The notes beneath the pieces were generated by a model. That model was not told the DNA's origin and made no database searches. It saw only the letters and a list, made by a program, of their open reading frames with translations. 41,332 bases of DNA from Salinivirgaceae bacterium (lineage in GTDB: Bacteria; Bacteroidota; Bacteroidia; Bacteroidales; SZUA-534): contig JAFYYJ010000105.1 of assembly GCA_017557605.1 (NCBI GenBank), forward strand, positions 1-41,332, given 5' to 3'. The number at the start of each line of letters is the position of its first letter. The first letter of the stretch is position 1. The translations under genes and the position numbers were made by a program. Below are positions 25,050 to 32,383 of the stretch, piece by piece.

Positions 25050-26300
25050 TCAATAAACTAAAATATGGTTTAAATCATCGAAAAAGCCAGGATACGACTT
25101 ACCGACGCACTCCGTGCCTTCGATTGTCACAGCCGACGAAGCCGTCAAAGCGCAGAGAGCCAGCGACATAGCCATACGGTGGTCGTTGCAGGCCGAAGCC
25201 GTGCCACCGCTTATCGGGCCGCCAGTCACAACCATACTGTCGCCTTCAAACTCAACGCTGATGCCGAGTTTGCCAAGTTCGCGCCTGATTGCTTCCGCAC
25301 GGTTGCTCTCCTTATGCGTCAGGCGATGAACGCCCGCAATGGCCGATTTTCCCTTGCAGTTGGCCGCCAGAGCCGCCACCACGGGGAATAAATCGGGGCA
25401 ATTGGTGGCATCGAATTTGAATGGTTGCAGATTATCGTTTTTATTGACAATCAAGCAATTGTCGGCATCGAAAGCGAACTGTGTGCCCGTAAGGCGCAGG
25501 ATGTCGAGAATGGCGCGGTCGGCTTGTGCCGATTGCGGATTCAAACCGTTGATTTTCAGCGTTCCTGCAATGGCCGCAGCAACAATGAACGCCGCAGCCC
25601 CGCTCCAATCGCCCTCAACACGGTAATTGGCGTTAGCATACTCCTGCCCGCCTTTTATGCTGAACTGCTCATAGTTGGCATTTTCAACCGAAACACCAAA
25701 ATCGCGCATTATCTGAAGTGTCATATCGATGTACGGGCGGCTTGTCAAATTGCTGACAGTCAGCACCGAATCGGTTTTGAGCGTTGGCAGTGCGAGCAAC
25801 AATCCCGTCAGGAACTGCGAACTTACCGAACCGTCAACCGTGGCTTTTCCACCTTTCATCGGGCCTTTGACCTTGATTGGCAACAGACCTTTATCCGACT
25901 GAATGTCAACACCTAACTGACGCAAAGTGTCCTCCATAAAACCAACAGGCCGCTGCTGCAGCGACCCCTCACCTGTCAGCATCACATCGCTACCGAGCAA
26001 CGACGCAACGGGCGTGAACATACGAAGTGCCAAACCCGACTCACCGCAATGCAAATGACTGCCACTCAATCCGTTGACAGGCGGAACAATCTTCAGTTCA
26101 GCATCGGAAAGGTCAACCTCGCAGCCAAGACTTTTGGCAACGCCAATCGCCGCACGGCAATCGTTGCAATCCGATAAATTGCTGATTATGGTCGGTTTAT
26201 GCGACAAAACAGCAAGCGCAATGGCACGCTGCATATAACTTTTCGATGGCGGCGCCGTCACGCTTCCTGCAACTTTCGATGGCTTTATCGTTAAATTCAT
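25050..26300 (-). CDS. aroA: 3-phosphoshikimate 1-carboxyvinyltransferase (EPSP synthase)
   Basis: 416 residues. Adds enolpyruvate from PEP to shikimate 3-phosphate. Family landmarks: VTAPPSKSYMQRAIALA near the N-terminus, CGESGLALRMFTPVA, EGSLQQRPVGFMEDTL, DGSVSSQFLTGLLLALP, GDWSGAAAFIVAAAIAG, RLTHKESNRAEAIRREL and NDHRMAMSLALCAL. Overlaps aroD by 4 bp and is followed by the restriction unit after 71 bp, so the aro transcript may end or be read through there. Confidence 0.96.
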   Translation of the reverse strand: MNLTIKPSKVAGSVTAPPSKSYMQRAIALAVLSHKPTIISNLSDCNDCRAAIGVAKSLGCEVDLSDAELKIVPPVNGLSGSHLHCGESGLALRMFTPVASLLGSDVMLTGEGSLQQRPVGFMEDTLRQLGVDIQSDKGLLPIKVKGPMKGGKATVDGSVSSQFLTGLLLALPTLKTDSVLTVSNLTSRPYIDMTLQIMRDFGVSVENANYEQFSIKGGQEYANANYRVEGDWSGAAAFIVAAAIAGTLKINGLNPQSAQADRAILDILRLTGTQFAFDADNCLIVNKNDNLQPFKFDATNCPDLFPVVAALAANCKGKSAIAGVHRLTHKESNRAEAIRRELGKLGISVEFEGDSMVVTGGPISGGTASACNDHRMAMSLALCALTASSAVTIEGTECVGKSYPGFFDDLNHILVY

Positions 26301-26944
26301 TTTGTTTCAGTAAGCAATTGTTTCATTTTGAGCATAATACCTTCGTCGATTTGGCCAGGTGCGGTTGCTCCGCCGTCGGCTGTGGCGACAAAAGTGAATG
26401 GCGCGCCCATTGTGATAGCGGCAATGCGCGTCAAAGCGCCCACACGTCCCATTCCGATTGCGAGCATCTGATAATCTGCATTATACAGATTCAACAGATT
26501 CATAACATCGGTTTTGCTATGGCACATACAAGCCAACTTGACCACATCAGCGCCCATTGAGTGAGCGATGTTGGCAATCTGTTGCAATTCAAGAAATTGC
26601 GGTGTCTCGTCGTTGTTGTGATACGACACAATCACCTTGCAGTTGTGCTTGCGGGCAATGCTGATAATGTTTTTGCGATAGTCGTCGTCGGCCTCAACCT
26701 CAACATCTACCCACGCGGCGCCACCCTCAATGGCGGCCTGCAAATAGGCGGTTTGTTCGGCTTGCGACAGACCGACAGGGCGGCACGTAGCAAGCATATT
26801 CTTATGAGTACCAAATAGTTGGCGAGTCTCGTCGATTGTCAGGCCCGACTCCTCAAGTCGGATTTCAACCATTTCCGCCCCTTCAACCAGACGGCAGATG
26901 CTGTCGTAACCCTTTTGCGCCACCGAACGGCATAATGCTGTCAT
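26297..26944 (-). CDS. aroD: Type I 3-dehydroquinate dehydratase
   Basis: 215 residues, TIM barrel. Class I features: EIRLEE (substrate carboxylate region), VIVSYHNND with the catalytic His, VVKLACMC with the Schiff-base Lys, and GRVGALTRI plus FVATADGGATAPGQI at the end. Converts 3-dehydroquinate to 3-dehydroshikimate. Overlaps aroB and aroA by 4 bp each, giving a tightly coupled aroB-aroD-aroA trio. The class II enzyme (AroQ) is the unrelated alternative used by many bacteria. Confidence 0.93.
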   Translation of the reverse strand: MTALCRSVAQKGYDSICRLVEGAEMVEIRLEESGLTIDETRQLFGTHKNMLATCRPVGLSQAEQTAYLQAAIEGGAAWVDVEVEADDDYRKNIISIARKHNCKVIVSYHNNDETPQFLELQQIANIAHSMGADVVKLACMCHSKTDVMNLLNLYNADYQMLAIGMGRVGALTRIAAITMGAPFTFVATADGGATAPGQIDEGIMLKMKQLLTETK

Positions 26945-27960
26945 AACTCTATCTGTTTCAGTTCGTTAATATCAATTTTCTCAATCACCACATCACCAAT
27001 TCCGCGCATCAGCACAAAATTGATTTGCGAGCCCTCGCGCTTCTTGTCAAGTTCGAGAGCGTTGTAAATGGCTTGTTTATCGCCAGTTATCACTGTTGGC
27101 AGGTTCAGTTTGCGCAACAGCGCCACAATGCGGTCGGCATCGACCTGCGAGAGTAGTCCGCGCTTGACCGAAAGCCGCGCGGCAACCACCAGTCCAAGGC
27201 TGACAGCGTAGCCGTGACTCACGCCCAGCACCTTTTCGGCTGCGTGGCCGTAGGTGTGCCCAAGGTTGAGTTTGCGGCGCTCGCCGTGCTCCTTCTCGTC
27301 GCGGTTCACAACGCCCGACTTGATGTTGACCGAATTGTCGACCAGCGTCTCAATGACGTTCATATCGAGATTCAAAGCCTTTTCGGCGTTTTTTTCCAGA
27401 TATTCAAACATTTGACGGTCGGCGATGAGCGTGTGCTTCACAATTTCGGCAAAGCCGCTGTCGAGTTGGTCGGCAGGCAGCGTAGTGAGCATCTGCGGGT
27501 CGCAAATGACGAACTGCGGCTGATTGAACGTGCCCACCATATTCTTGAATCCCTCGTAGTTGACGCCGTTCTTTCCGCCCACGCTCGCATCGACCTGCGA
27601 CAGCAAAGTGCCTGACACAAAGCCAAATGCAATGCCTCGCTGATAGATTGACGCGGCAAAACCAGCCACATCGGTGACAATGCCGCCGCCAACCGCCAGC
27701 ACAAAGCCTTTGCGGTCGATTTTCAACTCAAGCATCCGCCCGATGATTTCCGACACGGTGGCAAGCGTCTTCGACTTCTCGCCCAGCCCAATCTCAATTA
27801 TCGGATAATCAGCGAAATACTTACCGTAGATGCGGTTGACATTGGTGTCGGTGACAACCACAACCTGCTGCGTGGGCAGATATTTCTTGAAATTCAGGAA
27901 ACTCTCCCCAATCAGAATCTGCGATTGCCCCTGCTGACCGTTTATTGTTACTGTTCTCAT
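26941..27960 (-). CDS. aroB: 3-dehydroquinate synthase
   Basis: 339 residues. NAD- and metal-dependent ring closure of DAHP to 3-dehydroquinate. Motifs: VVVTDTNVNRIYG, GLGEKSKTLATV, AVGGGIVTDVAGFAASIYQRG, QVDASVGGKNGVN, DSGFAEIVKHTLI, EKEHGERRKLNLGHTYGHA and SHGYAVSLGLV, including the zinc-binding His and Glu residues. First gene of the overlapping trio aroB-aroD-aroA. The 147-bp gap upstream is full of short-phrase repeats. Confidence 0.96.
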   Translation of the reverse strand: MRTVTINGQQGQSQILIGESFLNFKKYLPTQQVVVVTDTNVNRIYGKYFADYPIIEIGLGEKSKTLATVSEIIGRMLELKIDRKGFVLAVGGGIVTDVAGFAASIYQRGIAFGFVSGTLLSQVDASVGGKNGVNYEGFKNMVGTFNQPQFVICDPQMLTTLPADQLDSGFAEIVKHTLIADRQMFEYLEKNAEKALNLDMNVIETLVDNSVNIKSGVVNRDEKEHGERRKLNLGHTYGHAAEKVLGVSHGYAVSLGLVVAARLSVKRGLLSQVDADRIVALLRKLNLPTVITGDKQAIYNALELDKKREGSQINFVLMRGIGDVVIEKIDINELKQIEL

Positions 27961-28107
27961 TATCAGGTATTTGGTATTAGGTGTCAGGTGTTAGTGTTTA
28001 GTCAGATTGATAAATTGAAAGGCTGTGAGCCGTGAGCGTTGAGCGCTTTCATTGTTAATTTTTAATTGTTAATTATCAACCACTTGCAACTAATCACTAT
28101 CACTCAA
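27961..28107. repeat. Short-phrase low-complexity spacer
   Basis: 147 bp between aroB and the DAHP synthase gene, built from imperfect tandem words: GGTATTAGG / GGTGTCAGG / GGTGTTAG (27973-27994), GTGAGCCGTGAGCGTTGAGCG (28025-28045), TGTTAATTTTTAATTGTTAATT (in 28053-28074), then CTAATCACTATCACTC. Same vocabulary as at 29194-29400, 30244-30397 and 39641-39754. No gene or promoter box recognised. Confidence 0.6.
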
Positions 28108-29193
28108 CTACTCCTCATTCATTATTCGGTTCTGCTTGTTGATTGACTCTTGGTGGATAGCCTTGAAAACGGTGGAAAGGAACTCCGCGCTCAAGTTGTG
28201 CTCCGCACCTTTGGCAACAATCTTGCTGATGATTTCGTCCCAACGCGACGGCTGTAAAATGGTGATATTGTGCTCTTTCTTGTATTGACCGATGGCTTCG
28301 GCAACCTTCATACGCTCATCGAGTGTCTTGAGCAAATCATTGTCAAACTTATCGATTTTCAGACGAAGGTCATCGAGAGTCTCCTTCTGCGCTTGGTCGA
28401 TTTCAACGTTACGCAAAACCAACGATTTCAGCAATTTACCCAAATCTTCGGGCGTGAGTTGCTGTTTGGCGTCGCTCCAGGCCTCCTTCGGATTGCAGTG
28501 GCTTTCAACAATCAAACCGTCGTAGTTCAGGTCGAGAGCCTTCTGCGAAACTTCCTGAAGCAATTCGGTGCAGCCCGAAATGTGCGACGGGTCGCAAATC
28601 ATTGGCAAATCGGGCATACGGCGGCGGAACTCAATGGCCATCTGCCACTGCGGAACGTTGCGGAAACGAGTCTTCTCGAACGACGAGAAACCGCGGTGGA
28701 TAACGCCCACACGCTTGATTCCCGCGCCCATAATGCGCTCAACGGCGCCAACCCACAACTCAACGTCGGGGTTCACGGGATTCTTGATAAGTACAGGAAC
28801 GTCAACGCCTTGAAGCGCGTCGGCAATCTCCTGCATAGCAAACGGGTTGGCCGATGTACGGGCGCCAATCCAGAGAATATCAACACCTGCGCGCAACGCC
28901 TCGTAAACGTGTTTGAAGTTGGCCACTTCGGTCGATGTGAGCATACCAGTTTCGGTTTTTACACGTTTCAGCCAGGTAAGTCCTTCAGAACCAACACCTT
29001 CAAAAGAATTCGGACGGGTACGCGGTTTCCAGATTCCCGCACGGAAAATCTCGATGCCCTGCTCTTTCAGGCCGCGAGCCGTTGCCAGCACTTGTTCTTC
29101 AGTCTCTGCACTGCAAGGTCCCGCAATTACTACAGGACGTTTTGTGTTTTTTATAATTCCCCACGATGAAAACGGGGTTTCGTTTGTATTCAT
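28108..29193 (-). CDS. Bifunctional DAHP synthase / chorismate mutase
   Basis: 361 residues. Residues about 1-260 are a type I, KDO8P-synthase-like DAHP synthase: PVVIAGPCSAETEEQV, GIWKPRTRPNSFEGVG, LIKNPVNPDVELWVGA, RNVPQWQMAIEFRR and CDPSHISGC. Residues about 265-361 are an AroQ-type chorismate mutase helix bundle (LDDLRLKIDKFDNDLLKTLD, ERMKVAEAIGQYKKEHN, RWDEIISK). The fusion joins the entry step of the pathway to the branch toward prephenate; in related fusions the mutase domain mediates feedback inhibition by prephenate or chorismate, so the same may hold here. Flanked on both sides by phrase-repeat spacers. Confidence 0.95.
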   Translation of the reverse strand: MNTNETPFSSWGIIKNTKRPVVIAGPCSAETEEQVLATARGLKEQGIEIFRAGIWKPRTRPNSFEGVGSEGLTWLKRVKTETGMLTSTEVANFKHVYEALRAGVDILWIGARTSANPFAMQEIADALQGVDVPVLIKNPVNPDVELWVGAVERIMGAGIKRVGVIHRGFSSFEKTRFRNVPQWQMAIEFRRRMPDLPMICDPSHISGCTELLQEVSQKALDLNYDGLIVESHCNPKEAWSDAKQQLTPEDLGKLLKSLVLRNVEIDQAQKETLDDLRLKIDKFDNDLLKTLDERMKVAEAIGQYKKEHNITILQPSRWDEIISKIVAKGAEHNLSAEFLSTVFKAIHQESINKQNRIMNEE

Positions 29194-29400
29194 TATCTTA
29201 TTTTTTTGACTTCGGACTTCAGACTACCGACAACAGACGACTTTTTGGTGAATCGGCCAATCGGTGAATCGAAGCCTAAATTGTTAATTATTAATTGTTA
29301 ATTCATTTTTTATTGGTGTTGGGTGTTAGGTTTTGGGTGTTGGTTGGGGCGAAAAATTTTTCGCCCCTTCTAATGCCTTTTGCCTAATACCTAATGCCTT
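29194..29400. repeat. Short-phrase spacer containing a long palindrome
   Basis: 207 bp between tyrA and the DAHP synthase gene. Words in order: GACTTCGGACTTCAGAC and CGACAACAGACGAC (29218-29241), AATCGGCCAATCGGTGAATCG, TTGTTAATTATTAATTGTTAA (near 29281-29301), GGTGTTGGGTGTTAGG then GGGTGTTGG (29314-29344), the palindrome at 29346-29367, and GCCTTTTGCCTAATACCTAA (29375-29394). No reading frame worth calling. Confidence 0.6.
29346..29367. repeat. Perfect 22-bp palindrome, GC arms with A/T centre
   Basis: GGGGCGAAAAA followed immediately by its exact reverse complement TTTTTCGCCCC. It has no loop bases of its own, so as RNA it would fold with a few A/U unpaired at the tip. It could be a transcription terminator between tyrA and the DAHP synthase gene, a protein-binding site, or a REP-like mobile palindrome. 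Confidence 0.75.
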
Positions 29401-30243
29401 CTATTTCAGCACTCTGCGAATACGGTTAGCCTCGTCAATCATATTGTAAACTGCCTCGTTGTTGTCGTCCTCGAGATTCTTCTTAAACTCCTGAAGATAT
29501 TTAATATAAGTGTCGAGCACGATGAGAACGTTGTCTTTGTTCTGCTCAAAAATCGGCTGCCACATTGCTGCCGAACTCTTTGCCAGACGAACTGTCGAGT
29601 CAAAACCACCCGAAGCAAGGTCGAAAATGTGTTTTTCGTTCTTCTCCTTGTCGAGAACGGTGAGCGCCAGCGCAAACGAACTGATGTGCGAGATGGCCGA
29701 CACGTAAGCCGTGTGAACATCGTGATTGGCGCTGTTCATAAAGATGATACGCATATACATAGCCTCGTACATACTGCGCACCAGGTTGACGGCTTTGACA
29801 TCGCTGTCCTCCGTATCGCAAAGAATGGCCACCTTGCCTGCGAACATTCCCGCTTTGGCCGCCCACGGACCCGAATACTCCGTTCCCGCCATTGGGTGCG
29901 AAGCCACATAACGCTGACGTTTAGGATGATACTTCACCCAATCGCACAATTTGCCTTTGACTGAACACATATCGGCCACAACCTGATTGTCGTTCACAAG
30001 GTCGAGCACCTTCGGAAGCACTTTCAGAGCCGCGTTCACGGGCACGGCCACCAGAATCAGGTCGGCACGCTTGACACCATTCTCCAAATCACAAATTTCA
30101 TCAACAAGTCCGATGTGCTCCGCTCCTGCGGCGTTTGTCGGGTTGCTGTCAACACCGATGATGTGGTCAGCAAACTTCTGCTGACGGATGTCGATTGCGG
30201 TTGAACCGCCAATCAAACCTAAACCAATGATTGTTACTACCAT
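29401..30243 (-). CDS. tyrA: Prephenate dehydrogenase
   Basis: 280 residues. NAD-binding Rossmann start VVTIIGLGLIGGSTAIDI; then VAVPVNAAL, MCSVKG, the active-site stretch YVASHPMAGTEYSGP (catalytic His), MNSANHDVHTAYVSAISHISS and the helical end FDSTVRLAKSSAAMW. Oxidative decarboxylation of prephenate to 4-hydroxyphenylpyruvate, the Tyr branch. No ACT domain or fused mutase, since the mutase is on the DAHP synthase. Follows pheA after a 154-bp phrase-repeat spacer. Confidence 0.95.
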   Translation of the reverse strand: MVVTIIGLGLIGGSTAIDIRQQKFADHIIGVDSNPTNAAGAEHIGLVDEICDLENGVKRADLILVAVPVNAALKVLPKVLDLVNDNQVVADMCSVKGKLCDWVKYHPKRQRYVASHPMAGTEYSGPWAAKAGMFAGKVAILCDTEDSDVKAVNLVRSMYEAMYMRIIFMNSANHDVHTAYVSAISHISSFALALTVLDKEKNEKHIFDLASGGFDSTVRLAKSSAAMWQPIFEQNKDNVLIVLDTYIKYLQEFKKNLEDDNNEAVYNMIDEANRIRRVLK

Positions 30244-30397
30244 AATTATTTATTTATTGATTAATTGATTTTACTGATTTATTGAATTATGATTCTCGCA
30301 CAGACGACACAGATTACACAGAATACATTTTTAATCACTTATGCCTTGTGCCTTATGCCTTATCGTCTTTCAATTTTCAATTTTTAATTTTCAACTT
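30244..30397. repeat. Short-phrase spacer between pheA and tyrA
   Basis: 154 bp composed of TTGATTAATTGATTTTACTG, then GACGACACAGATTACACAGA (30304-30323), TTATGCCTTGTGCCTTATGCC (30339-30359) and TTTCAATTTTCAATTTTTAA (30368-30387), which continues through the pheA stop codon. The last phrase is used as the final codons of pheA (K-I-E-N-stop), so the repeat has entered the coding end. Confidence 0.6.
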
Positions 30398-31219
30398 TTA
30401 ATTTTCAATTTTCGCTCCGTGATATTCGCCCAAAACCGACAAATTTGACACCAGCGTTAGCACGCGGCTGATGGCTTTGTCGAAGTTGTGGCGGTCGCTC
30501 CACTCCAAATCGACATAGAACGAATATTGGAACGGACTGCCGAGAATAGGCAGCGACTGAATTTTCGTCAGGTTGATGTTGTTGTTCTTGAATTCGGCCA
30601 GCACATCGACAAGCGAGCCAGGCTGATGCGTCAGTTCGAAACAGATTGAAGCCTTGTTGGTGTCGGGCGCATCCACCGCCGACCGACTGATGGCCAGAAA
30701 GCGAGTGTAGTTCTTCTTGTGAGTCTGAATCTGCGCTGCAAGTATCTGAAGACCATAGAGTTCGGCTGCATATTCGCTAGCAATGGCCGCCGTGTGAGTA
30801 AGTTTCTCTTCGGCAACTTTCTGTGCCGCCGACGCCGTATCCGACCAGTTTACCATTTTGATATTCGGATAGTTATCGAAGAAATCCTTGCTTTGTTGAA
30901 TAGCGATTGGGTGCGAGTAAACTTCAGTGATGTCCTCAATCCGCGTACCAGGCAGAGCCATAAGGTTTTGCGTAATGTGAAGATTAAGTTCACCAATCAC
31001 TTTAAGTTTTGAGCGTTTGAGCAACAGATAGTTCTCCAGAATGCTGCCAGCAATGGTGTTCTCGATGGCCACAATGCCGTAATCGGCAGTGCTGTCCTCA
31101 ACGGCGCGGAACAAATCGCGGAATTGGTCACAATTGACCGTCTCAATATCAGCACCGAAATACTGCCTTGCGGCTATTTCGTGGAAGGCTCCGTTCACTC
31201 CTTGAATTGCAATTTTCAT
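30398..31219 (-). CDS. pheA: Prephenate dehydratase with ACT domain
   Basis: 273 residues from ATG 31219 (MKIAIQGVNGAFHEIAA); an ATG at 31225 adds MN, and a longer frame to 31273 only translates the attenuator hairpin. The catalytic domain has YGIVAIENTIAGSI, YSHPIAIQQ, TASAAQKVAEE, AAIASEYAAELYGL and the active-site KKNYTRFLAIS. The ACT domain (about residues 185-265) has HQPGSLVDVLAEFKNNNINL, but the Phe-binding ESRP motif reads QSLP. Converts prephenate to phenylpyruvate. First structural gene after the Phe/Tyr leader peptide, so its transcription is probably attenuated by Phe and Tyr supply. Confidence 0.95.
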   Translation of the reverse strand: MKIAIQGVNGAFHEIAARQYFGADIETVNCDQFRDLFRAVEDSTADYGIVAIENTIAGSILENYLLLKRSKLKVIGELNLHITQNLMALPGTRIEDITEVYSHPIAIQQSKDFFDNYPNIKMVNWSDTASAAQKVAEEKLTHTAAIASEYAAELYGLQILAAQIQTHKKNYTRFLAISRSAVDAPDTNKASICFELTHQPGSLVDVLAEFKNNNINLTKIQSLPILGSPFQYSFYVDLEWSDRHNFDKAISRVLTLVSNLSVLGEYHGAKIEN

Positions 31220-31229
31220 ATTCATTTTC

Positions 31230-31257
31230 AAAAAAAAAGCCCCGCAAAACGCGGGGC
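31230..31257 (-). terminator. Attenuator terminator ahead of pheA
   Basis: On the minus strand GCCCCGC (31257-31251), loop GTTTT, GCGGGGC (31245-31239), then nine T (31238-31230). The 7-bp all-GC stem and long U-run form a textbook intrinsic terminator, yet it sits 5 nt before the first possible pheA start (31225), where a simple terminator would make no sense unless it is conditional. See the leader peptide and antiterminator entries. Confidence 0.9.
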
Positions 31258-31288
31258 CTGTATTCATTATCATTTACACGAACATCAC

Positions 31289-31294
31289 CCCCGC
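31289..31294 (-). promoter_or_regulatory. Predicted antiterminator segment
   Basis: GCGGGG, starting 1 nt after the leader-peptide stop codon, is complementary to CCCCGC (31256-31251), the 5' arm of the terminator. Pairing (6 GC pairs, 32-nt loop) would block the terminator. A ribosome resting on the stop codon would cover the segment; one stalled on the early aromatic codons would not. Confidence 0.65.
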
Positions 31295-31295
31295 C

Positions 31296-31352
31296 TCAAT
31301 TACTGAAGTAGTAAAAGAAATAATAAGCGAAGTAAGATGCAGTGTTCAACAT
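31296..31352 (-). CDS. Phe/Tyr-rich leader peptide of a pheA attenuator
   Basis: An 18-codon frame with ATG at 31352 and TGA at 31298-31296, translating to MLNTASYFAYYFFYYFSN: five Tyr and four Phe, all within residues 7-16. Its stop lies 39 nt ahead of the conditional terminator stem, and the complementary GCGGGG segment follows the stop at once. This is the layout of pheL-type leaders in enterobacteria: scarce charged tRNA-Phe or tRNA-Tyr stalls the ribosome and favours the antiterminator. Use of both Phe and Tyr codons fits a following operon with pheA, tyrA and the common-pathway enzymes. Too short for ordinary gene calling. The peptide itself is probably without function. Confidence 0.82.
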   Translation of the reverse strand: MLNTASYFAYYFFYYFSN

Positions 31353-31373
31353 TGTTTTCTGTTTTTAACGGCG

Positions 31374-31381
31374 CAAAAGTA
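31374..31381 (-). promoter_or_regulatory. Predicted -7 box for the pheA leader transcript
   Basis: TACTTTTG on the minus strand matches TAnnTTTG and lies 21 nt upstream of the leader-peptide ATG. A -33 TTG at the standard distance is not evident (a TTTG is only 10 nt upstream), so the promoter is supported by one element and by position. Confidence 0.45.
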
Positions 31382-31462
31382 ATAGGAATTTCAAATGTTG
31401 TTCATGGTTAAGGGGATTTTTTCAAACTATTACGTTCAAAACGTACGGTAAAGCCATTTTCA

Positions 31463-31494
31463 TTTGACTTTTTCACAAAGTGCAAATAACTTTG
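31463..31494 (+). promoter_or_regulatory. Bacteroides-type promoter for the MBL-fold hydrolase
   Basis: TTTG at 31463-31466, 20-bp spacer, TAACTTTG at 31487-31494: both elements match the known -33/-7 consensus for the primary sigma factor of Bacteroides. The ATG is 15 nt downstream of the -7 box, so the leader is very short. Confidence 0.8.
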
Positions 31495-31509
31495 TAGGCA
31501 ATATCGATT

Positions 31510-32301
31510 ATGGTTAGCAAATTGAAAATAAGCATTTTGTCGGACAAAGAAGCCTTCTGCGGTTACGGTGCCGAACACGGTCTTTCGTTCTTGATCGAAG
31601 CCGACCGCCGTGTACTCTTCGATACGGGGGCATCGGATTTGTTTATCAGAAATGCCGAAAAAATGGGCATCGACCTTGACACCGTTGACACTGTTGTGCT
31701 CAGCCACGGCCACTACGACCACGGCAACGGTCTGCAATGGATTAGCGGCAAGCGGATTGTGACACACCCAGGGGCATTCGCGACACGCATTTCGGGGCGC
31801 TCAGGACGCGATATTTCATTGGCTGTGAGCCGGCAAACGGTTGAAAGCCGCAACAAGATAATCGAAAGCAAAGAGCCACTGTGGATTACCGAAAACATGG
31901 TGTATTTAGGTGAGATTGAGCGTGTTCTGCCGTTTGAGCAAGAATGCAGCACACCGTTTCATTTTGCCGATGGCACTCCAGACCCCGTTGCCGACGATTC
32001 GGCACTCGCCGTTAAAACCGCCAACGGACTGATTGTGATTTCGGGATGCGCCCATGCCGGCATTTGCAACATTGTTGAACAAGCACGTCGCGTTACCGGC
32101 ACCGACAAGGTTTTCGGCGTGATTGGCGGCTTTCACCTCACCGCAATCGACAACCGCCTGACCGACACCATTAGCTACTTGAGAAATATTGGCTGCGAGA
32201 TTGTTATGCCGTCGCACTGCACAAGCGACGAAGCCATTGTCGAATTCCACAAACATTTCAAAGGCGAAACCGTGAAAACGGGTATGGTGCTTAATTTTTG
32301 A
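31510..32301 (+). CDS. MBL-fold metallo-hydrolase (COG1237-like)
   Basis: 263 residues, soluble. Metallo-beta-lactamase fold with VLFDTGAS, the metal motif LSHGHYDHGNG (H66, H68, D70, H71), a third His in SGCAHAGICN, and GGFHL plus PSHCTSDEA in the C-terminal part. The pattern matches the group annotated as beta-lactamase superfamily II hydrolases, relatives of dihydropterin-related ribofuranosyl-aminobenzene phosphate synthase. The real substrate is unknown. It has its own promoter and diverges from the pheA leader. Confidence 0.87.
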   Translation: MVSKLKISILSDKEAFCGYGAEHGLSFLIEADRRVLFDTGASDLFIRNAEKMGIDLDTVDTVVLSHGHYDHGNGLQWISGKRIVTHPGAFATRISGRSGRDISLAVSRQTVESRNKIIESKEPLWITENMVYLGEIERVLPFEQECSTPFHFADGTPDPVADDSALAVKTANGLIVISGCAHAGICNIVEQARRVTGTDKVFGVIGGFHLTAIDNRLTDTISYLRNIGCEIVMPSHCTSDEAIVEFHKHFKGETVKTGMVLNF

Positions 32302-32371
32302 CCGATTCGCTATTTCGCCAATAATCAGCACACTTTAATCACAAAACGCTCCAACTTGCAAAAGTTTTGAG

Positions 32372-32379
32372 TAGATTTG
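32372..32379 (+). promoter_or_regulatory. Possible -7 box at the protease gene
   Basis: TAGATTTG matches TAnnTTTG but ends only 4 nt before the ATG at 32384, which would leave almost no leader. No -33 element fits. Either the mRNA is nearly leaderless or the match is chance; the gene could also be read from the upstream hydrolase promoter (82-bp gap). Confidence 0.25.
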
Positions 32380-32383
32380 CAAC

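Noticed and set aside
23100..25060. Insertion sequence or integrase remnants around the restriction unit
   Set aside because: No transposase-like frame, terminal inverted repeats or matching target duplication could be found at the edges.
28270..29169. 299-codon open frame on the plus strand opposite the DAHP synthase gene
   Set aside because: Antisense shadow of a conserved gene; the translation has no family signature and is Arg/Asn/His-rich.
31220..31273. Longer N-terminus of PheA (MIMNTGPAFCG...)
   Set aside because: Those codons are the attenuator hairpin; family alignment starts at MKIAIQG.
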